From NCBI GenBank assembly GCA_017307355.1, contig JAFKFG010000016.1:1-64000 (forward strand): a stretch of 64,000 nucleotides of DNA. The letters are read 5' to 3'. Source of the stretch: Alphaproteobacteria bacterium. GTDB taxonomy: Bacteria > Pseudomonadota > Alphaproteobacteria > Micropepsales > Micropepsaceae. This document shows positions 52,276 to 60,357 of this stretch, in pieces (position 1 is the first letter of the stretch; every line of letters starts with the position of its first letter). The position numbers and the translations under genes were made by a program. Under the pieces are notes generated by a model, which was not told the DNA's origin, made no database searches, and was given only the letters and a program-made list of their open reading frames with translations.

Positions 52276-53753
52276 CAGGCGACGTCGGCTAAAAGCGACA
52301 GCTGGCGATCCCGCGCGCCGCCGGAAATGTCGGTCAGCGAAATCGGATATTCGCCCGAGAAGCAGGCGTCGCAGAAGCCGGGCGCGCGCGGATCGCGGGC
52401 CGGCCGTTCCATCGCCCGGTACAGCCCGTTCATGGAAATGAAGGCCAGGCTGTCGGCGCCGATGAAGCGGCGCATGCCTTCGACATCCATCCGGTGGGCC
52501 AGAAGATCGTCGGTGTTGGGCGTGTCCACGCCATAGAAACAGGAATGGGTGGTGGGCGGGCTGGCGACCCGGAAATGCACCTCGCTGGCGCCGGCATCGC
52601 GCACCATCTCCACGATCTTCTTGGAGGTGGTGCCGCGCACGATGGAATCGTCCACCAGCACGACTTTCTTGCCTTTGAGCTTGGCGCGATTGGGATTGTG
52701 CTTCAGGCGCACGCCCAGATGGCGGATGCGATCCGACGGCTCGATGAAGGTGCGGCCGACATAATGGTTGCGGATGATGCCCAGCTCGAACGGCAGCTTC
52801 GCCGCATTGGCAAAGCCCAGCGCGGCGGGCACGCCGGAATCCGGCACCGGGATGATCATATCGGCTTCGACCGGCGATTCCGCGGCCAGCACTTCGCCGA
52901 TGCGCTTGCGCGCTTCATAGACATTGCGGCCTTCCAAGGTGGAATCGGGGCGCGCGAAATAGATATATTCGAAGACGCAGAAGCGATGCTGCTGCGGCTT
53001 GAAGGGGAAATGGCTTTCGATCCCTTCCTTGGTCGCCACCACCATCTCACCGGGCTTCACGTCGCGGACGAATTCGGCGCCGATAATGTCCAGGGCACAG
53101 CTTTCCGAAGCCAGGATGGGCGCGCCTTCCAGCATGCCCAGCACCAGGGGGCGGACGCCGAAGGGATCGCGCACCCCGATCAGCTTCTTGGAGGTGAGCG
53201 CCACCAGCGAATAGGCGCCTTCGACCTGGCGCAACGCGTCGATCAGCTTGTCGACGATGCGCGGACAGGCGCTGCGGGCCGCCAGATGCACGATGGTTTC
53301 GGTATCGGAGGTCGATTGGAAGATCGCGCCCTGGCCGACCAGTTCGGCGCGCAAGGTATGCGCATTGGTGAGATTGCCGTTATGGGCTACCGCGATGCCG
53401 CCGCCGGTAAGATCGGCGAAGATCGGCTGAATGTTGCGGGCATTGGAGCCGCCGGCGGTGGAATAGCGCACATGGCCCACCGCATATTGGCCCTTCAGAT
53501 TCTTGGCGGCGTCGGATTTGCGGCCGAAGGCGTCGCCCACCAGACCGGGATGTCGTTCGGCGATGAAATGGCCATTGTCGTAGGTGACGATGCCCGCCGC
53601 TTCCTGGCCGCGATGCTGAAGCGCATGAAGTCCCAGCACGCTCAGGGCGCCGGCATCGGCATGGCCGAAAATCCCGAAAACGCCGCATTCCTCATGCAGC
53701 GCATCGTCTGCGAAGTTGGCCTCGTCAAACATATGGTCTTTTTGGCCGGTCAT
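52275..53753 (-). CDS. purF: Amidophosphoribosyltransferase
   Basis: PurF makes 5-phosphoribosylamine from PRPP and glutamine, the first committed step of purine synthesis. The 492-residue product has a short propeptide ending before the catalytic nucleophile Cys23 (HEECGVFGIFGH). The glutaminase domain follows (NLTNAHTLRAEL, SDTETIVHLAA), then the PRPP loop KVVLVDDSIVRGTTSKKIV. Propeptide cleavage is expected. It overlaps cvpA by four bases, the classic cvpA-purF pair. Confidence 0.97.
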   Translation of the reverse strand: MTGQKDHMFDEANFADDALHEECGVFGIFGHADAGALSVLGLHALQHRGQEAAGIVTYDNGHFIAERHPGLVGDAFGRKSDAAKNLKGQYAVGHVRYSTAGGSNARNIQPIFADLTGGGIAVAHNGNLTNAHTLRAELVGQGAIFQSTSDTETIVHLAARSACPRIVDKLIDALRQVEGAYSLVALTSKKLIGVRDPFGVRPLVLGMLEGAPILASESCALDIIGAEFVRDVKPGEMVVATKEGIESHFPFKPQQHRFCVFEYIYFARPDSTLEGRNVYEARKRIGEVLAAESPVEADMIIPVPDSGVPAALGFANAAKLPFELGIIRNHYVGRTFIEPSDRIRHLGVRLKHNPNRAKLKGKKVVLVDDSIVRGTTSKKIVEMVRDAGASEVHFRVASPPTTHSCFYGVDTPNTDDLLAHRMDVEGMRRFIGADSLAFISMNGLYRAMERPARDPRAPGFCDACFSGEYPISLTDISGGARDRQLSLLADVA

Positions 53754-54475
53754 GGCTTGCCGTTTCCGCCGTTCCCCGTGGCCCCGAGCAGGGTGTCTAG
53801 CGCGCGGCGGTCCTTGGCGCCATAGCCTTTCTGCCCTGTCCTGGCTGCTGTGCTTTTATGTTGCACATGGTCCTCAGCGGGGGCGGTTTCCGGCGCTTCA
53901 TTGGCCTCGGAATTGCGCCGGATCAGGTCGCCCAGGGCGTCGCGGTGCGGCTTATCGGCCGTGGGCGGGCGGCTGGCGAAATCCTCGTAAGTCCGGGCGG
54001 GAGCCAGGGACAGCAGCACTTCGGCGGAGGATTGGATCAACGGCAGGCTGCGCGCCTGTTTCAGCGCGGCCGGATGGTCCTTGATCGGGACGAAATGGGT
54101 AAACGCGATGTAAGCCACGGCAACCACCACCAGGCCCCGCACCACGCCGAAGGCGATGCCCAGCCCCCGGTCCAGCGGCCCGATGGGAGAATGTTTCACG
54201 GTTTCCGAAAAACGGTGGCCGATGAAGGAGAGCGGAATGACCACCACCAGGAAAATGCCGGCATAGGCGGCCAGCGACGCCAGCCAGGGCGTGGAGATCA
54301 CGCCCCGCATCAAGGGGATCAGCCAGGGGCCGAAATAAAGCGTGGCGAACGCCGCCGCCGCCCAGGCGAAAATGCCCAACACTTCGGACATGAAGCCGCG
54401 CCACGCCGCATAGCCGCAGGATACCGCCACCGCCAGCAGCACCAGGACATCCACGAATGTGATGGGCAGGACCAT
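53750..54475 (-). CDS. cvpA: CvpA family membrane protein
   Basis: The 241-residue product starts MVLPITFVDVLVLLAVAVSCGYAAWRG and has four predicted membrane helices in the first about 130 residues. A charged cytoplasmic C-terminal tail follows. CvpA was named for colicin V production; more recently it has been linked to envelope-stress tolerance. The tail of about 110 residues is longer than in E. coli CvpA (162 residues), as in other alphaproteobacteria. It sits between radA and purF on the same strand. Confidence 0.92.
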   Translation of the reverse strand: MVLPITFVDVLVLLAVAVSCGYAAWRGFMSEVLGIFAWAAAAFATLYFGPWLIPLMRGVISTPWLASLAAYAGIFLVVVIPLSFIGHRFSETVKHSPIGPLDRGLGIAFGVVRGLVVVAVAYIAFTHFVPIKDHPAALKQARSLPLIQSSAEVLLSLAPARTYEDFASRPPTADKPHRDALGDLIRRNSEANEAPETAPAEDHVQHKSTAARTGQKGYGAKDRRALDTLLGATGNGGNGKP

Positions 54476-54539
54476 GAGTCGATTTTAGCAGCTTTGCCGA
54501 TTCGGATTGGCGGATTGTGGTGCAACGGCGCGAAAAGCC

Positions 54540-55937
54540 CTAGCCCGTTGAAGGGATTTTCGGTCCCCGCGCTTGCGACGGCCGGGGCGCGAAGACCAGA
54601 AGATCGGCCACGCTGGTCATTTCGGTCAGCTTCAGCCCGGCTCCGTCGACCTTGGTTCCTTTGGGGATGAAGGCTTGCTTGAAGCCCAGCTTGGCGGCCT
54701 CTTTCAGCCGCGATTCCGCCTGCGGCACCGGGCGGATATCGCCGGAAAGGGAAATCTCGCCGAAGAAAACACTGTCCGTCGGCAATGGTTGTCCGCCTAC
54801 GGACGAAACCAGCGCCGCCGCCGCGGCCAGGTCGCAGGCCGGTTCGGCGATTTTCAGGCCGCCTGCGATATTCAGATAGACATCGGAGCCGCCGATACCC
54901 ACCCCGGCCCGCGCATCCAGCACCGCCAGGATCATCGCCAGCCGGCCCGTGTCCCAGCCCACCACCGCGCGGCGCGGCGTGCCGTAACCGGTGGGCGCCA
55001 CCAGCGCCTGGATTTCGCACAGGAGCGGCCGGGTGCCCTCCAGCCCCGCGAACACCGCCGTGCCGGGGGCGCTGGAATCCCGGTCGCCCAGGAACAGCGC
55101 GGAGGGATTGGCGACTTCCGCCAGGCCCTTGCCCGTCATCTCGAATACGCCGATTTCGTCGGTGGGACCGAAGCGGTTCTTCACTGCCCGCAGCACGCGG
55201 AAATGGTGGCCCCGCTCGCCTTCGAAATAGAGTACCGCATCGACCAGATGCTCGACCGCCTTGGGACCGGCGATCTGGCCTTCCTTGGTGACATGGCCCA
55301 CCAGTATCAACGCCGCGCCGGAGGATTTGGCGAAGCGCACCAGATCGAAGCTGGCGGTGCGAACCTGGGCGATGGTGCCGGGCGCCGCATCCAATGCACC
55401 GGTCCAAAGCGTCTGAATGGAATCGATGGCGACGATGCCGGGCGGCTTGCCGCCTTCCAAGGTCGCCAGAATATCCTCGACATTGGTGGCCGCGCCCAGG
55501 TTGAGCGGCACCTGGGATAATTCCATGCGGGCGCCGCGCATGCGCACTTGGGCCATCGCTTCTTCGCCGGAAATGTAAACGGCGTGGCCGCCCTTGCGGG
55601 CATATTCGCCCAACGCCTGCAGGATCAGCGTGGATTTTCCGATGCCGGGATCGCCGCCCACCAGAAGCGCCGAGCCGGGTACCAGGCCGCCGCCGCAGAC
55701 CCGGTCGAATTCCGTCACGCCGGTAATGCGGCGGGGCGGCGGAGCGTCTTCCGTCTTCAGATCTTCAAGCGCGAATTTGCGCCCTTTTACGCGCCTTGTG
55801 GCGCTGCCGCCGATGGGGGGCGACGCCCCCTCTTCCGTGATGGTGTTCCAGCCGCCACAGGCTTCACACTTGCCCGACCATTTTGCGTGGGTCGCGCCGC
55901 AGCTCTGGCAAACAAAGGAGGAAGAGGATTTGGCCAT
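54540..55937 (-). CDS. radA: DNA repair protein RadA
   Basis: RadA (Sms) is a DnaB-type branch-migration helicase that helps process recombination intermediates. The 465-residue product has an N-terminal C4 zinc finger (CQSCGATHAKWSGKCEACGG), the P-loop GGDPGIGKSTLILQ, and the RadA-specific KNRFGPTDEIGVFEM. A C-terminal Lon-like domain follows (DLAAAAALVSSVGG). Length is typical. Downstream are cvpA-purF; upstream is a 171-bp gap with a palindrome and then the mlaF-like gene. Confidence 0.97.
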   Translation of the reverse strand: MAKSSSSFVCQSCGATHAKWSGKCEACGGWNTITEEGASPPIGGSATRRVKGRKFALEDLKTEDAPPPRRITGVTEFDRVCGGGLVPGSALLVGGDPGIGKSTLILQALGEYARKGGHAVYISGEEAMAQVRMRGARMELSQVPLNLGAATNVEDILATLEGGKPPGIVAIDSIQTLWTGALDAAPGTIAQVRTASFDLVRFAKSSGAALILVGHVTKEGQIAGPKAVEHLVDAVLYFEGERGHHFRVLRAVKNRFGPTDEIGVFEMTGKGLAEVANPSALFLGDRDSSAPGTAVFAGLEGTRPLLCEIQALVAPTGYGTPRRAVVGWDTGRLAMILAVLDARAGVGIGGSDVYLNIAGGLKIAEPACDLAAAAALVSSVGGQPLPTDSVFFGEISLSGDIRPVPQAESRLKEAAKLGFKQAFIPKGTKVDGAGLKLTEMTSVADLLVFAPRPSQARGPKIPSTG

Positions 55938-56026
55938 GAATCAAGTCTAGCACAGGCGTCAAGACAGCCGGAAAGACCGCGATTTCCGGATTGCCGCTCG
56001 CTTCGGGCTCGCGGCGTTCGGTGTTC

Positions 56027-56049
56027 AAATCGGTCCACTGGACCGATTT
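56027..56049. repeat. Perfect 23-bp palindrome between mlaF-like and radA genes
   Basis: Arms AAATCGGTCCA / TGGACCGATTT pair perfectly around a single central C, in the 171-bp gap. It could be an operator for radA-cvpA-purF (about 90 bp before the radA start) or a small repeat. A second hairpin (GGCAGCCAAAG / CTTTGACTGCC, one mismatch) lies at 56098-56124, overlapping the mlaF 3' end; it has a T-run only when read on the plus strand. Confidence 0.65.
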
Positions 56050-56108
56050 GCCCGGCTACGCCGGTCGCGCCTCACCCATCTTGATCGGCTTTTTTAAGGC
56101 AGCCAAAG

Positions 56109-56876
56109 CTACGCTTTGACTGCCATTTTTATCGGACCTTCGGCCCGGCCATGGATGAACTGATCGACATAGGGATTGCCGCTGCGGTCGATCTCCGCGG
56201 TGGGGCCGTTCCAGATGATCTTACCCTGATAGAGCATGGCGATGCGGTCGGAAATCTTCCGCGCGCTGGTCATGTCATGGGTGATCGACAGCGCGGTGGC
56301 GCCCACATCCTTCACCGTGGACACGATCAGGTCGTTGATGACGTCGGCCATGATGGGATCGAGGCCCGTGGTGGGCTCGTCGAAGAAGATGATCTCCGGA
56401 TCCGCCGCAATGGCGCGGGCCAGGCCCACGCGCTTCTGCATGCCGCCGGACAATTCGGCGGGGCTGAGATAGGCGACATCGCTGGTGAGCCCGACCTTGG
56501 CCAGTTTTTCGATGGCGATGTCCTTGGCCTTGGACCGCGCCACGCCATGGCCCTGGATCAATCCGAACGCCACATTCTCCCAGACCGGCAGACTGTCGAA
56601 CAAGGCGCCGCCCTGGAACAGCATGCCGAATTTCCTCATCAAGGGATCGCGCGCCGCGCCCTTCAGCCGGGTCACATCCTCGCCATCGATGCGGATGGTG
56701 CCTTCGTCGGGCGTGAGAATGCCCAGGATGGATTTGATGGCGACGGACTTGCCGGTGCCCGAGCCGCCGATGATCACGGTGGAGGATTGCTTCTCGACGG
56801 ACAGGTCGATGCCGTTCAGCACCACTTTGGAGCCGAAGCGCTTCTTGACCCCGATCATTTCGATTTTGGCGGTCAT
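56109..56876 (-). CDS. mlaF: ABC transporter ATPase, MlaF-like
   Basis: The 255-residue ATPase has Walker A IGGSGTGKSVAI, signature LSGGMQKRVGLARAI and Walker B EIIFFDEPTTGLDP. The sequence belongs to the MlaF group, which powers the MlaE permease in retrograde phospholipid transport or lipid-asymmetry maintenance. It overlaps the mlaE-like gene by four bases. No mlaD, mlaC or mlaB gene is adjacent within the window, so the full system may be elsewhere or differ; the function is inferred from family. Confidence 0.88.
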   Translation of the reverse strand: MTAKIEMIGVKKRFGSKVVLNGIDLSVEKQSSTVIIGGSGTGKSVAIKSILGILTPDEGTIRIDGEDVTRLKGAARDPLMRKFGMLFQGGALFDSLPVWENVAFGLIQGHGVARSKAKDIAIEKLAKVGLTSDVAYLSPAELSGGMQKRVGLARAIAADPEIIFFDEPTTGLDPIMADVINDLIVSTVKDVGATALSITHDMTSARKISDRIAMLYQGKIIWNGPTAEIDRSGNPYVDQFIHGRAEGPIKMAVKA

Positions 56877-57649
56877 GATGTGTGGAACAGGACAGCGGTG
56901 AGAACGAAGTCGGCGGCGAGGATCAGGATACTGGAAGTGACCACGGCATTGGTGGTGGCCGCACCCACGCCCTGCGCCCCGCCCTTGGAGAAGAAGCCGT
57001 TGTAGCAGCCCATGATGGCGATGATGAAGCCGAACACCGCCGCCTTGATCAGGCCCGAGATAATGTCATCGCTCTTGGCGAAATCCACCGTGTTCTTGAG
57101 ATAGATCGAGCCGGTGAAGCCCAGATTGTAGGTCGAGACCAGATAGCCGCCCAAGACACCGATGGAATCGCCCACCGCCGTCAACACCGGCAGGGAGATC
57201 ACCGCCGCCAGCAGACGTGGCACCACCAGATATTTGATGGGATTGGTGGCAAGGGTGGTGAGCGCGTCGATCTGCTCCGTCACTTTCATGGTGCCCAGTT
57301 CGGCCGCGATGGCGGCGGCGACCCGGCCTGCCACCATCAAGCCGGCGATCACCGGCCCCAATTCGCGGGTGATGCCCAGAACCACGATCTGCGGCACGAT
57401 GGCTTCGGCGCCGTAACGATTGCCGCCCAGATAAATCTGCAGCGCCAGCACCGCGCCGGTGGAAAGCGCGGTCAGCCCCACCACGGGGAGCGAGAAATAG
57501 CCGATCCGCATGATCTGCTGCACCAGCAGCCGCCCGTAAAAAGGCACGCTGACGGTCGCGGCCAGGGTCTGCCCGGTGAAGCGGGTGACGCGGCCGATCT
57601 GCGCCAGCAAATTCAAAACGGCGCGCCCGATGACGGCGAAGAAATTCAT
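56873..57649 (-). CDS. mlaE: ABC transporter permease, MlaE-like
   Basis: The 258-residue membrane protein has about five helices and MlaE-type motifs (ALQIYLGGNRYGAEAIVPQIVVLGITRELGPVIAGLMVAGRV and AAIAAELGTMKVTEQIDALTTLATNPIKYLVVPRLLA). The N-terminal helix region and QQIMRIGYFSLPVV also fit. With MlaF it moves phospholipid or related lipids between the inner membrane and the Mla/MCE machinery. It overlaps mlaF and alr, each by four bases. Confidence 0.93.
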   Translation of the reverse strand: MNFFAVIGRAVLNLLAQIGRVTRFTGQTLAATVSVPFYGRLLVQQIMRIGYFSLPVVGLTALSTGAVLALQIYLGGNRYGAEAIVPQIVVLGITRELGPVIAGLMVAGRVAAAIAAELGTMKVTEQIDALTTLATNPIKYLVVPRLLAAVISLPVLTAVGDSIGVLGGYLVSTYNLGFTGSIYLKNTVDFAKSDDIISGLIKAAVFGFIIAIMGCYNGFFSKGGAQGVGAATTNAVVTSSILILAADFVLTAVLFHTS

Positions 57650-58743
57650 GACGCCGCGTCCGTGTAATGGCGCGGAAGCCGAAGGCCGGTGAGGATTTCA
57701 TAGGCGTTGGTGCCGGCCAGCGCCGCCACTTCTTCCAACGTCACGTGATCGCCCAAAAACTCCACCGTATCTCCCACTTTCGCCGTCACCTCGCTGAAAT
57801 CCACGCCGATCATGTCCATCGAGACGCGTCCGGCGAACGGCACGCGCTTGCCCGCCGCGAAAGCGACGCCCTTGTTGGACAATGTGCGTGGAATGCCGGC
57901 GGCATAGCCGGGCGCCACGGTGGCAATCATGGTGGGCCTTTTGGCGCGAAACGTCGCTGCGTAACCAACGCTTTGGCCTGAGTCAATTCGGCGCAGCTGC
58001 AGCACCCGTCCGGTCAGGACCGCCACGGTTTTCATGGATTTTCCGCCTTCCTGCGGAGCGCCCCCGAATAGTCCGATTCCGGGCCGCACCAGATCGAACC
58101 AGTAAGGCTTGCCCAGGAACGCCCCGCCCGAGGCCGCCAGGCTGGCCGGCGCCGGCGGCAACATGGCCAGCGCGGTGCGAAAACGCGACAGCTGCTGGTC
58201 GTTCATCTTGCTGTTGGGTTCGTCGCCCGAAGCCAGATGGCTCATCAGCAGAACCAGATTGATATTCTTCAGCCGCGTCTTCCACTCGCCCGCGAGAATG
58301 GACAATTCCTCACCGGGCAGGCCCAGCCGGTTCATGCCGGTATCGATATGGATGGCGGCATCCAGGCTGCGGCGCGCGGTGGCCGCCGCCGCATTCCAGG
58401 CCGCGACTTCGGCCAGCGAATTGAGTACGGGCGTGATGTGATGCGCGATCAAGGCCGGCACCGCATCGGGCGGCGCGCCGTCCAAAAGGAATATCCGCGT
58501 GGCGCGATCCTGGAGCACGCGGCGCAGTGCGGTCGCCTCTTCCAGCCGCGCCACGAAGAAAGTGTCGCAGCCCGCCGCCGCCAGGGCCGGCGCCACGAAA
58601 TCCGCGCCCAGGCCATAGGCATCGGCTTTGATCACGCCCGCGACGGCGGATGGGCCCGCCAGGCGCTGATAGGTCCGGAAATTTTCCGCGATGGCCCCCA
58701 GCCGGACGGTCAGGTGGCAGGCTTCGAAGTCGGTGTCCCTCAT
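57646..58743 (-). CDS. alr: Alanine racemase
   Basis: Alr makes D-alanine for peptidoglycan using pyridoxal phosphate. From MRDTDFEACHLTVRLGAI (ATG at 58743) it has 365 residues, with the PLP-binding Lys39 in VIKADAYGLG and the second catalytic Tyr in the VAPGYAAGIPR region. The family usually reads GYADG there; an Asp-to-Ala change follows the Tyr. A nine-residue-longer start (58770) is possible. It overlaps the mlaE-like gene by four bases. In many relatives alr lies next to dnaB, as nearly here. Confidence 0.93.
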   Translation of the reverse strand: MRDTDFEACHLTVRLGAIAENFRTYQRLAGPSAVAGVIKADAYGLGADFVAPALAAAGCDTFFVARLEEATALRRVLQDRATRIFLLDGAPPDAVPALIAHHITPVLNSLAEVAAWNAAAATARRSLDAAIHIDTGMNRLGLPGEELSILAGEWKTRLKNINLVLLMSHLASGDEPNSKMNDQQLSRFRTALAMLPPAPASLAASGGAFLGKPYWFDLVRPGIGLFGGAPQEGGKSMKTVAVLTGRVLQLRRIDSGQSVGYAATFRAKRPTMIATVAPGYAAGIPRTLSNKGVAFAAGKRVPFAGRVSMDMIGVDFSEVTAKVGDTVEFLGDHVTLEEVAALAGTNAYEILTGLRLPRHYTDAAS

Positions 58744-58803
58744 GGCCGGACAATGGCCCGCCCCGGGCATTCCCGTCCAGCACCCCTATCAGTTGGCCGG
58801 TCG

Positions 58804-59385
58804 TCAATTCGTAGGTATGCCAATTCCCACCATCGGGGTCTGGGCAACGCAGCCGGGCGTGGTGACCAGGATCGGGCAAGGCGGCGCGGTTTCCATGCGG
58901 CGGCGCATGGCGTCGGCGCCGGATATTTTCGGAACGGGCGGCGGCGCATACGGCGAAATGGGATTGGCGGCCTGCAGCACGATGGTGCCGTCCGGCATCT
59001 TGCGCGCGATCCAGGGCTCGCGCTTGCACCGGGCCCGTTCGGCCTGGGTGAGATTCTCATAATTCTCCGCCCCGCAGGACAAAGCCTCCCCGATCGCCTT
59101 GAGGATATCGGCGGGGGTCTGAGGGGCAGTCTGGTCGGCATTGGGCGGCGGCAGCACGATCACCGGCGCGGTGGTGATGGTCGGCGCCTGGGCATGCGGG
59201 ACCAGGGGTTGGATCAACCGGATGGGCGGCGCCACCCCTTTGGGCAAGCGGGTGAGATCCAGAATGATCTCTTTTTGCGGACGCAAGGTGAGGCGCTCGT
59301 GCCGGTACTGGCCCAGAATGAAGACCGACAGCAGCAGGACATGAACCAGCCCCACCAGGGTCCAGGACAAGATACGGCGGATCAT
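58804..59385 (-). CDS. Proline-rich single-pass membrane protein, unknown function
   Basis: From MIRRILSWTLVGLVHVLLLSVF the product of 193 residues has one N-terminal membrane helix, then a Pro-rich, TonB-like periplasmic stretch (VIVLPPPNADQTAPQTPADIL). Its Cys-containing C-terminal region (LSCGAENY, RARCKREPW, PPCPILVTTPGC) reads like short conserved blocks. The frame extends 38 codons upstream to 59499; those residues lack an obvious signal. No family is recognised. It lies between alr and the divergent GT25 glycosyltransferase. Possible disulfides or an envelope anchor are inference. Confidence 0.6.
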   Translation of the reverse strand: MIRRILSWTLVGLVHVLLLSVFILGQYRHERLTLRPQKEIILDLTRLPKGVAPPIRLIQPLVPHAQAPTITTAPVIVLPPPNADQTAPQTPADILKAIGEALSCGAENYENLTQAERARCKREPWIARKMPDGTIVLQAANPISPYAPPPVPKISGADAMRRRMETAPPCPILVTTPGCVAQTPMVGIGIPTN

Positions 59386-59548
59386 CAGCCGCCGTTCTTC
59401 CTCGCCCGGCAGACCGCGGTTTCCGTAAAAGGCCAGAGCGTGATCGGTCAAAAAAACAACTCTCTTGCGGCTTGCCGCCCATGCGCGTCGGCCCGGCAAG
59501 CATACCGCCTGACGCCGTGTCGCACCAATTTCGTCGGGATTTCACAAA

Positions 59549-59566
59549 ATGCAACCCGCGTTGCAT
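59549..59566. promoter_or_regulatory. Inverted repeat just upstream of GT25 start
   Basis: ATGCAAC-(CCGC)-GTTGCAT is a perfect seven-base inverted repeat eight bases before the glycosyltransferase ATG. Its position at the start of transcription/translation would suit a repressor operator or an RNA hairpin hiding the ribosome site. No Shine-Dalgarno sequence is seen between it and the ATG. Confidence 0.45.
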
Positions 59567-59574
59567 AAACCTGT

Positions 59575-60357
59575 ATGGACATTTACCTCGTCAACCTGGC
59601 GCGGCGCCCCGACCGGCTTGCGGCCATGGCGTCACAGGCCGAAAAGCTGGGCCTTAGCCTGACGCGACGGAATGCGCGCGATGCCAGGGATATCGAGGAT
59701 GGAACCCTGGAGCGTTGGTTCCTGTCCAATGGTCCCTTGGGCGAAATCCCCCGCGGCGACAAATGCTGCTCCCTGTCCCATCGCGACGCCTGGCAAGCAT
59801 TGCTCGACAGCGGCGCATCCCATGCCGCCGTGCTGGAAGACGATGTGGTGCTGAAAGACGGCGCGCGCTTTGTGCTGGGCGGCGCCGGCTGGATTCCCAA
59901 GGGCGTCGATCTGATCAAGCTGGAGCATTATGGGCCGCCAGGACAGAGCGTCCTGTTGTCGGATTTCGCCGACGTGGGTCAGGGCTTTCGCATCGCCCGC
60001 ATGCATTCGCGCCACACCGGAGCCGCGGCCTATATCCTCTCCCGCCGGGCGGCGGAAATATTGCTGGCCGTCCCCCAATTCGACCTGCCGGTGGATCACC
60101 TTCTCTTCAATCCCAACAATTCGAAAATCTTCGCCCGGCTCCAGCCCTGGCAGTTGCTGCCGACCGTCGCGCGGCAGCAGGATTTCATCGGCGACAAGTC
60201 CGATATCGAAGGCTGGCGGGTGGGCCTCAGAAAATTCGATCTTACCTATGCCCGGCGCGAACTGATCCGCTTCGGCTACGACCTCAAGCTGCTGCCCCGC
60301 CAGATCGCGCTCCTGGCGGCGGGCCGCGCCCGTTTCATCAATGTCGGCAAGGACTAG
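59575..60357 (+). CDS. Glycosyltransferase family 25 protein
   Basis: The 260-residue product starts MDIYLVNLARRPDRLAAM, the GT25 hallmark. It has CCSLSHRDAWQALLDSG and the acidic motif AAVLEDDVVL for metal-sugar nucleotide binding, plus RMHSRHTGAAAYILSRRAAE, also typical of GT25. Members transfer galactose or glucose in lipooligosaccharide or other surface glycans; donor and acceptor are unknown here. The 3' end overlaps the convergent dnaB stop by four bases. It lies between housekeeping genes and is absent from this spot in the usual gene order, so it looks like an accessory insertion. Confidence 0.88.
   Translation: MDIYLVNLARRPDRLAAMASQAEKLGLSLTRRNARDARDIEDGTLERWFLSNGPLGEIPRGDKCCSLSHRDAWQALLDSGASHAAVLEDDVVLKDGARFVLGGAGWIPKGVDLIKLEHYGPPGQSVLLSDFADVGQGFRIARMHSRHTGAAAYILSRRAAEILLAVPQFDLPVDHLLFNPNNSKIFARLQPWQLLPTVARQQDFIGDKSDIEGWRVGLRKFDLTYARRELIRFGYDLKLLPRQIALLAAGRARFINVGKD

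Noticed and set aside
56098..56124. Terminator for the mlaF-like gene
   Set aside because: The hairpin overlaps the 3' end of the gene and its T-run is on the plus strand, the wrong direction for this gene.
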